From NCBI GenBank assembly GCA_023429545.1, contig JAEYUU010000179.1:1-5400 (forward strand): a stretch of 5,400 nucleotides of DNA, given 5' to 3'. This DNA is from Verrucomicrobiota bacterium. Its GTDB lineage: Bacteria; Verrucomicrobiota; Verrucomicrobiia; Verrucomicrobiales; Verrucomicrobiaceae. The notes beneath the pieces were generated by a model, which worked only from the letters and a program-made list of their open reading frames with translations, had not been told where the DNA came from and ran no database searches. The number at the start of each line of letters is the position of its first letter. The first letter of the stretch is position 1. Shown here piece after piece: positions 1-5,400 of the stretch. The position numbers and the translations under genes were made by a program.

Positions 1-3000
1 ATCTCATTGTGAGCGATCCCGCCGGCAGCTTCGCCACGCTCACGCAGTTCACCCACCAGGGAGAGGACTACAAACTCGATGCGCAGTTCCACGTGGAGCG
101 CGAGCAGCTCCTCGCACGACGTGAGGCCACCCTGGCCGTGCGTGTCGCGCTCATGCTGGGCACTACGCATCTCGCACCGGAGCTGTTGAAAAAGCCCAAA
201 CTGCTCATCACCTCCGTGACGCAGGATGGCATCTCCACCACGCGCGAGATAAAGGATCTCAAGCTCAGTGCCGGTAGTGTGCTGCTGCACACCCTCAGTG
301 TGCCGGAGCGTCTCGCGAAGCTGAGCGTGACCCTCAGCGGCGAGATCGAAATCCTGAGCAACGGCGGTGAGAAGCGCCCCTACAGCGCCTCCCATTCCTG
401 GGACCTGAATGGCATGGACAAGACGGACGCCACCAACGACGGCCACCTCTCAAAGTTTGGCGACGCTTACGTATATGAACTTCTCGGCAAGAATGGCGAG
501 CCCATCCCCGACCAGCAGATCGTCTTCACCTTCCACCGCGAAGGGTTCACCCGCACCATCACCATCCCGCTGCGCACGGATGAAAAGGGCCGCGTGGCCC
601 TGGGCACCCTGGAGGGCATGGCCAGTGTGGGCGCGAAGTCTCCGAACGGACGCCAGAGCTCGTGGCCACTCGAAGAAGCGGACCGCACGTGGTCTTCCGT
701 GGTTCATGCCAAGGTCGGAGAAGCGGTGCGCATTCCTGCTCCCGTGAAGCTGGCAGAAAGTGGCACTTCGCTGCTGTCCGTGCGCGGCGGAACCTTCGTC
801 TCCGATGAATCTGCCAAGATGAGCCTGCGCGATGGCTTCCTCGTCATCGAGGGACTCACCCCTGGAGATTACTCGCTGCGCCTCCGCGCGGAGAACAAGG
901 ACATCTCCATCAAGATCACGGATGGCAAACCGGTGGCCGGATGGCTGCTTGGCAAGAACCGCTTGCTGGAGACACGCGGCGCGGCACCGCTGCAAATCAC
1001 CTCACTGCAGACGGACGACGAATTTGTCACCGTGAAACTGGCCAACTACTCCCCCTTCACGCGGGTGCACATCGGCGCTTCGCGTTTCGAGGCGGGACGC
1101 GGCATCTTTGGCGAGCTGGGCAATTTCCCCCGCTTCGGCGCGACGGAGGGCCGCCCTGCCAAGCTGCCCAACCTCTATGCCGCCGGTCGTGAGATTGGCG
1201 ATGAGTACCGTTACATCCTGGAGCGTCGTTATGCGAAACTCTTCCCCGGCAACATGCTGCCGCGTCCGGGTCTGCTGCTGAATCCCTGGGCCATTCAGGA
1301 CACGGCGCTTGAAGACCTGATGCAGCGTGGTGGCGAAGAGGCGGGTATCACCCGGGGTGGATCCGCAGGCGGCATGAGCGCGGCGAAGGCGGAAGCTGCG
1401 GCAAAGAAGCCCATGCCCTCCGGCGGCACCGCTTCCTCGAACATCGACTTCCTCGCGGCCACCGCTCCCGTGATTTACAATCTCCTGCCGGACAAGGACG
1501 GAATGGTCCGCGTCGAGCGCAAGTCCCTGGGAGATCGCCAGCAAATCCAGGTGTATGCAGAAGACCTCGAGAATGCCGTGTGGCAGAAGCTCTCGTTGCC
1601 GGAAGCCGGCACGAAGTTCGCTGATCAGCGCCTCGCGCGGAATCTTGATCCCGCGAAGCCCTTCACCCAGCGCCGTGAGATCACCGTCCTGCAAGATGGC
1701 AAGGCGCTCACTCTCGCGGACATCCTCACCAGCGAGATGGAAACGTATGACACGCTCGGCGGTGTGTATTCGCTCTTCACCACGCTGAGCCATGACAGCA
1801 AGCTCGCGGAGTTCGCCTTTATCCTGGACTGGCCCAAGATGAAGGATGAGGAGAAGCGCGCGAAGTACAGCGAGTTCGCCTGCCATGAGCTGAGCTTCTT
1901 CCTCGCGAAGAAAGACCCGGCATTCTTCGATGGGGTCATCAAACCGTATCTCGCGAACAAGAAGGACCGGACCTTCATGGATGACTTCCTCCTGGGACGT
2001 GACCTGAAGGGTTATCTTGAACCCTGGGCTTATGGACGCCTCAACGCCGTGGAGCGAAGCCTGCTGGCCCAGCGCATCGAAGGTGAAGGACTCAATGCCG
2101 CACGCCACCTGAAAGAACTGTGGGAGATGATCCCACCGAATCCGGAGGAGCAGGACCGGCTCTTTGAAACCGCGCTGCGTGGTCGTGTGCTGGAAGATGC
2201 CGCGGGCAAGGGCGTGGTGGCGCTCGGCCTGATGGATGAGAGGAGCAAGGCAGAAGCGGAGACCCTGGCAAAGCCCCAAGGGGCCATGTCTCCCCCCATG
2301 CCGGTCAACGCACCAGCACCGGCACCCATGGCGACGGCTGACCGTTTCGCTGCCGCACCCGCTGAGGGAGCTGGAGTGGGAGCTCCAGAATCCCGAGCAA
2401 TGTTCGGCGCCATTGCAGGTCGTCAGATGAAGCGCTCCCTCACTACCGGTGAGATGAGTGTGCTGGCCGAAGCCACCGACAAGGACATGCAGGATCTGAA
2501 TATGCCCGCGTTGCAGGAGGCGCGTGGAGACGCACTGAAGCGGAAGGAGATGCTCGGGAGTGTGGTGGTAGGCAGTGGCGGCACGACCGTGAACGCTGGC
2601 ACGCTCGGGTACTTTGGCGACGTCGACTCTTCACGCCTGCGTGTTGACTACCGTGCCATGTACCGCGCCCTCGGTCCCACGAAGGAATGGGCGGAGAACA
2701 ACTACTACAAGCTGCGCATCGAAGAACAGATTGCCGACCTCGTGCCGGTGAATGCCTTTTGGCGTGACTACGCCGCCTGGGTCGCCGCCGGCTCGAAGGG
2801 TCCGTTCGTTTCCTCAGAGGTCGCGGAATCCCATCGCAACTTCACGGAGATGATGCTCGCCCTCGCGGTGCTGGATCTTCCCTTCGAAGCACCCAAGCAC
2901 CTGACGAAGGCGGAGAATGGCCAGTTCACCCTGACTGCTGCTGGTCCGGTGATTGTGTACCACAAGGAAATCAAGCCCGCGACGGAGAGCCGCAAGGCCG

Positions 3001-4913
3001 TGCCTGCCGTGGCTCCCGGACCGGAAGGCATCGCCCCTGGCACCGCCTTCACCCCGGACCTGCTTGTATCCCAAGTCTTCTTCCGCCAGGGAGACCGCTA
3101 CCGCCAGGAGGGCAATGAGAAGTTCGAGAAGTATGTGACCGCCGAGTTCCTCACCGGTGCGGTGTATGGAGCCAATGTGGTGGTGACCAATCCCACGAGT
3201 TCGCCCGCCAAGGCGGAGGTGCTGCTGCAGATTCCGCAGGGCTCGCTGCCCGTGCAGGGTAGCAAGGCCACGGACTCCCGCCGTGTGCGCTTGGAGCCCT
3301 ACACCACGCGGACCTTCGAGTACTACTTCTACTTCCCCTCCGTCCCGGTGGCTGCGGGCGCCAAGTTTGCCCACTTCCCCGTGAGCGTGGCAGTCGGGGG
3401 AGAGGTGGCAGGCACGGCAAAAGCCTTCGAATTCCCCGTGGTGGCGAAGCTCACCCTGGTGGACAAGGCCTCATGGGACTATATCTCCCAGGAGGCGAGC
3501 GATGCCGATACGCTGGCCTTCATCGCGCAGAACAACATCGAGACCCTGCCGTTGGAGCGCATCGCCTGGCGCTGCAAGAAGCCGGACTTCTACCGCCAGC
3601 TCGTAAGGGTGATGGCCCAGCGCCACGTGTGGAATGATGTCATCGCCTCCTACGCCCTGTTGCACAATGATACACCATCACTGCGGGAGTGGCTGAAGCA
3701 CCGCGATGACTTCATGGACAACTGCGGCGCCTACCTGGCCACGAAGCTGGTGGTGCTGGATCCCATCGAGCGCCATGGTTATGAGCACTTGGAGTACAGC
3801 CCCCTGGTGAACCAGCGCGCCCATCGCGTGGGCAATGAATGGCGTATCGCCAACCCCGCGGTGCTGGACCAATACGACACCCTCCTGGGTGTGCTCTCAC
3901 AGAAGCCGCAGCTCGATGCCATCGACTCCATGAGCGTGGTGTATTACCTCTTTCTGCAGGATCGTGTGGAGGAGGCGCTGGCCCGCTTCAAGACGATCGA
4001 TGCCAATGTGCTGCCCACGAAACTGCAGCATGACTACCTCCGCTGCTACGCCACCTTCTACGAGGGGAACCTCGGGGAGGCCCGCACGCTGGCCGCGAAG
4101 TACGCGGACCATCCGGTGAACCGCTGGAAGACCCTCTTCGCCGAGGTCGCCTCCCAGCTCGATGAAATCGAAGGCCGCGAGGGCAAGCCGGGCGACAAGG
4201 ACAAGCCAGATCGCGAGAAGCAGCAGGCCGAACTGGCGGCCACGGAACCGGGCTTCGACTTCAAGGTGGAGAACCGCACCATCTCCCTCAACTGGCGCAA
4301 TCTGGGTGAGGTGATCGTGAACTACTACCTCATGGACCCCGAGTTCAGCTTCAGCAGCAGTCCCTTCGTGAGCCAGGACGCAAGCCGGTTCAGCATCATC
4401 AAGCCAAACCTCACCGCCACCCAGGCTCTGCCCGCGGGCGCCACCACGCTGGAGGTGCCACTGCCCGCGCAGTTCGCCAAGGCGAATGTGCTCGTGGAAG
4501 TGGTGGGCGCCGGCCAGCGCAAGGCCAAGCCCTACCATGCGAACACCCTGAAGCTCGCCGTGACTGAGAACTACGGACGCGTGGAGGCCCGCGACTCCGG
4601 CACGGACAAGCCCGTGCCCCGCGCCTATGTGAAGGTCTACGCCCGGCTCAACGATGGCACGGTGCGCTTTTTCAAGGACGGGTACACGGACCTGCGGGGC
4701 CGCTTCGACTACGCCAGCCTGAACAGCAGCACGGAAAACGTGCCCAGGCCGCCCCCGGTGCCCATGCCCGCCGCAGTGCCGGACTCCAGCAACGGACTCG
4801 ACCACCAGATGTTGAAACCCTCTGAACTGGCGCGGGTGCAGAAGCTGGCCCTGCTCATCCTGAGCGATACGCATGGGGCCACCACCAGGGAGGTCGACCC
4901 GCCGCAGCAGTAG
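1..4913 (+). CDS. Giant multidomain protein with macroglobulin-like beta-sandwich modules, function unknown (5'-truncated)
   Basis: The frame is open to the left edge: codons 3-8 read Leu-Ile before the GTG at 9, and no signal peptide or usable Shine-Dalgarno is visible, so the start lies upstream. It stops at TAG 4911-4913. Counting from the GTG at 9, the modules are: beta-sandwich 1-135; an MG2-like segment 152-200 (YVYELLGKNGEP, then LRTDEKGRV); a beta segment with GLTPGDYSL at 282-290; the block GDEYRYIL to LLLNPWAI at 397-429; a helical middle about 545-745, including KYSEFACHEL at 619-628 and GYLEPW at 668-673; the motif NAFWRDYA near 915; a beta-sandwich about 1045-1150 (EYYFYFP 1104-1110); SWDYISQ at 1155; a helical, TPR-like part about 1180-1385 with EYSPLVNQRAHR at 1262-1273; the beta segment VNYYLMD at 1437-1443; and a C-terminal domain from 1518 with KDGYTDLRGRFDYASLN. 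Low-complexity linkers lie near 441-478, 754-798, 990-1016, 1388-1409 and 1575-1612. Only four cysteines are present and there is no CxEQ thioester, so this is not a classical alpha-2-macroglobulin. From memory, similar giant proteins occur in Planctomycetota and Verrucomicrobiota without a known function. Export to the envelope is inference. The reading frame is very secure; the family placement is moderate. Confidence 0.93.
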   Translation, partial: LIVSDPAGSFATLTQFTHQGEDYKLDAQFHVEREQLLARREATLAVRVALMLGTTHLAPELLKKPKLLITSVTQDGISTTREIKDLKLSAGSVLLHTLSVPERLAKLSVTLSGEIEILSNGGEKRPYSASHSWDLNGMDKTDATNDGHLSKFGDAYVYELLGKNGEPIPDQQIVFTFHREGFTRTITIPLRTDEKGRVALGTLEGMASVGAKSPNGRQSSWPLEEADRTWSSVVHAKVGEAVRIPAPVKLAESGTSLLSVRGGTFVSDESAKMSLRDGFLVIEGLTPGDYSLRLRAENKDISIKITDGKPVAGWLLGKNRLLETRGAAPLQITSLQTDDEFVTVKLANYSPFTRVHIGASRFEAGRGIFGELGNFPRFGATEGRPAKLPNLYAAGREIGDEYRYILERRYAKLFPGNMLPRPGLLLNPWAIQDTALEDLMQRGGEEAGITRGGSAGGMSAAKAEAAAKKPMPSGGTASSNIDFLAATAPVIYNLLPDKDGMVRVERKSLGDRQQIQVYAEDLENAVWQKLSLPEAGTKFADQRLARNLDPAKPFTQRREITVLQDGKALTLADILTSEMETYDTLGGVYSLFTTLSHDSKLAEFAFILDWPKMKDEEKRAKYSEFACHELSFFLAKKDPAFFDGVIKPYLANKKDRTFMDDFLLGRDLKGYLEPWAYGRLNAVERSLLAQRIEGEGLNAARHLKELWEMIPPNPEEQDRLFETALRGRVLEDAAGKGVVALGLMDERSKAEAETLAKPQGAMSPPMPVNAPAPAPMATADRFAAAPAEGAGVGAPESRAMFGAIAGRQMKRSLTTGEMSVLAEATDKDMQDLNMPALQEARGDALKRKEMLGSVVVGSGGTTVNAGTLGYFGDVDSSRLRVDYRAMYRALGPTKEWAENNYYKLRIEEQIADLVPVNAFWRDYAAWVAAGSKGPFVSSEVAESHRNFTEMMLALAVLDLPFEAPKHLTKAENGQFTLTAAGPVIVYHKEIKPATESRKAVPAVAPGPEGIAPGTAFTPDLLVSQVFFRQGDRYRQEGNEKFEKYVTAEFLTGAVYGANVVVTNPTSSPAKAEVLLQIPQGSLPVQGSKATDSRRVRLEPYTTRTFEYYFYFPSVPVAAGAKFAHFPVSVAVGGEVAGTAKAFEFPVVAKLTLVDKASWDYISQEASDADTLAFIAQNNIETLPLERIAWRCKKPDFYRQLVRVMAQRHVWNDVIASYALLHNDTPSLREWLKHRDDFMDNCGAYLATKLVVLDPIERHGYEHLEYSPLVNQRAHRVGNEWRIANPAVLDQYDTLLGVLSQKPQLDAIDSMSVVYYLFLQDRVEEALARFKTIDANVLPTKLQHDYLRCYATFYEGNLGEARTLAAKYADHPVNRWKTLFAEVASQLDEIEGREGKPGDKDKPDREKQQAELAATEPGFDFKVENRTISLNWRNLGEVIVNYYLMDPEFSFSSSPFVSQDASRFSIIKPNLTATQALPAGATTLEVPLPAQFAKANVLVEVVGAGQRKAKPYHANTLKLAVTENYGRVEARDSGTDKPVPRAYVKVYARLNDGTVRFFKDGYTDLRGRFDYASLNSSTENVPRPPPVPMPAAVPDSSNGLDHQMLKPSELARVQKLALLILSDTHGATTREVDPPQQ

Positions 4914-5014
4914 TGCGAATAATCAATTCAGCAAAAAATCATCCTCCGCTGTCACAAGTCGCGTCATTTCCACATCCATGTGCGCCCGCCTCTGGAGTCC
5001 TTGGCTCCTCACGC
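4914..5014. other. Intergenic gap between the giant gene and guaD
   Basis: This 101-bp gap starts with an AT-richer stretch (4917-4940, including six A's at 4933-4938) that contrasts with the GC-rich genes on both sides. It contains a 5-bp inverted repeat, CACAT-CC-ATGTG, at 4971-4982, and the stem-loop at 4994-5008. AATAAT at 4918-4923 loosely resembles a -10 box, but I find no matching -35 element at normal spacing. No stem followed by a T-run is present on the plus strand, so whether guaD is read through from the upstream gene or has its own promoter cannot be decided from the sequence. Confidence 0.6.
4994..5008 (+). promoter_or_regulatory. Small stem-loop containing the only GGAG before guaD (possible translational element)
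   Basis: GGAGTC at 4994-4999 can pair with GGCTCC at 5003-5008 (five Watson-Crick pairs and one G-U) around a 3-base CTT loop. The stem ends 6 bases before the ATG at 5015 and contains the only Shine-Dalgarno-like GGAG near that start. If it folded in the mRNA, the GGAG would be buried, or the stem could shorten the effective spacing. There is no following T-run, so it is not an intrinsic terminator. A stem this small can arise by chance in GC-rich DNA, so a regulatory role is speculative. Confidence 0.2.
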
Positions 5015-5400
5015 ATGAATCCGCTCGCTGATCCCGACACCATCTTCCTGCGCGAGGCCATCCGCCTCTCCCGAGAGCACATGCTGGAGGGGGACGGCGG
5101 CCCCTTTGGCGCGGTGATCGTGCAGGATGGGGAGGTGATCGCGGAGGGGTGGAATCAGGTCACCTCCACCAATGACCCCACCGCCCACGCTGAAATCGTG
5201 GCGATTCGGAAAGCGTGCTCCTCGCTCGACCAGTTCAGCCTGGAGGGATGCGTCCTGTACTCGAGCTGTGAGCCCTGCCCCATGTGCCTCGCCGCCGCAT
5301 ACTGGGCACGGCTGGACCGGATGGTATTCGGAGCCTCCCGCGAGGATGCCGCCGCGGGCGGCTTCGACGACGCCTACCTCTACCTGGAAATCCCAAAAAA
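5015..5400 (+). CDS. guaD: Guanine deaminase (zinc-dependent cytidine-deaminase fold), 3'-truncated by the window end
   Basis: This enzyme hydrolyses guanine to xanthine and ammonia in the cytoplasm, feeding purine salvage or catabolism. The 128 visible residues carry the deaminase core: GGPFGAVIV at 28-36, the zinc/proton-shuttle motif TNDPTAHAE at 52-60 (His58 as zinc ligand, Glu60 as proton shuttle), and SSCEPCPMC at 83-91, where Cys88 and Cys91 complete the zinc site. AAYWAR at 94-99 and GFDDAYLY at 116-123 favour GuaD of the Bacillus subtilis type over TadA, which normally has EPCxMCxGA followed by a different tail. The family is about 155-160 residues, so roughly 30 residues are missing, including the C-terminal tail that in B. 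subtilis GuaD contributes to a domain-swapped active site. The ATG at 5015 is chosen because it places the core at the expected distance from the N-terminus. The only nearby GGAG (4994-4997) lies 17 bases upstream. The frame stays open upstream to a GTG at 4913, but that extension looks non-coding. The gene lies 101 bp after the giant gene on the same strand. A broader nucleoside-deaminase specificity cannot be excluded. Confidence 0.9.
   Translation, partial: MNPLADPDTIFLREAIRLSREHMLEGDGGPFGAVIVQDGEVIAEGWNQVTSTNDPTAHAEIVAIRKACSSLDQFSLEGCVLYSSCEPCPMCLAAAYWARLDRMVFGASREDAAAGGFDDAYLYLEIPK

Noticed and set aside
9..11. GTG at 9 as the true start of the giant gene
   Set aside because: The frame is open before it to the window edge, no Shine-Dalgarno can be seen, and the following residues lack a signal peptide and look like the inside of a beta-sandwich module.
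450..995. Minus-strand open frame (181 codons)
   Set aside because: It is antisense to the MG2-like region, with no motif and no ribosome binding site that I could identify.
1002..2279. Long minus-strand open frame (425 codons) inside the giant gene
   Set aside because: It lies wholly antisense to a continuous frame with clear protein-like blocks. Its translation is rich in Arg, His, Leu and Gly without recognisable motifs, as expected for a shadow frame in GC-rich DNA.
3897..4874. Minus-strand open frame (325 codons) over the 3' part of the giant gene
   Set aside because: It is antisense to the conserved C-terminal modules, has His/Gly/Val-biased composition and no recognisable domain. It is a shadow of biased codon usage.
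4913..4915. GTG overlapping the TAG as the start of GuaD
   Set aside because: The 34-codon extension it would add (Pro/Ser-rich, unlike any deaminase N-terminus I know) is implausible, and the AGGGAGG upstream is 19 bases away. The ATG at 5015 gives a normal family N-terminus.
4971..4982. CACAT-CC-ATGTG inverted repeat as an operator or terminator
   Set aside because: It has only 5 bp per arm with a 2-base centre and no T-run, and it is a single copy. It is not enough to call a binding site.
5015..5400. TadA (tRNA adenosine deaminase) as the identity of the second gene
   Set aside because: The TNDPTAHAE and CEPCPMC motifs are shared by the superfamily, but AAYWAR and GFDDAYLY match GuaD proteins, not TadA.

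Overview
The window is GC-rich, with G or C favoured at third codon positions. It holds two same-strand genes, both cut by the window edges, separated by a 101-bp gap. The large protein belongs to a type of giant, poorly characterised multidomain protein that I associate from memory with the Planctomycetota-Verrucomicrobiota (PVC) group. A verrucomicrobial or planctomycetal origin is therefore my best guess, but nothing in the window (no rRNA, no marker gene) proves it.

Region 1 (1-4913, + strand) is one continuous reading frame covering about 91% of the window. Its first visible codons are already mid-protein: the frame is open to the window edge and no signal peptide is visible, so the true start lies upstream. 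The visible part of more than 1,630 residues reads as macroglobulin-like beta-sandwich modules, a long helical middle, a second beta-sandwich zone, a TPR-like helical segment, and a C-terminal beta-rich domain with the signature 'KDGYTDLRGRFDYASLN'. Low-complexity Pro/Ala/Gly/Lys linkers separate the modules. The molecular function is unknown. A structural or cell-surface role is inference.

Region 2 (4914-5014) is a short intergenic gap. It contains an AT-richer stretch, a small palindrome and a 6-bp stem-loop just before the next start codon. I see no rho-independent terminator and no convincing promoter.

Region 3 (5015 to the window end, + strand) is the first 128 codons of a zinc-dependent guanine deaminase (GuaD type). 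It has an intact HAE and PCxxC zinc site and runs off the right edge before its C-terminal tail.

Nothing in the sequence links the two genes functionally. One is a giant protein of unknown role and the other a purine-salvage or catabolism enzyme. I see no RNA genes, mobile elements, CRISPR arrays or extended DNA repeats. The most noteworthy content is the uncharacterised giant protein itself.
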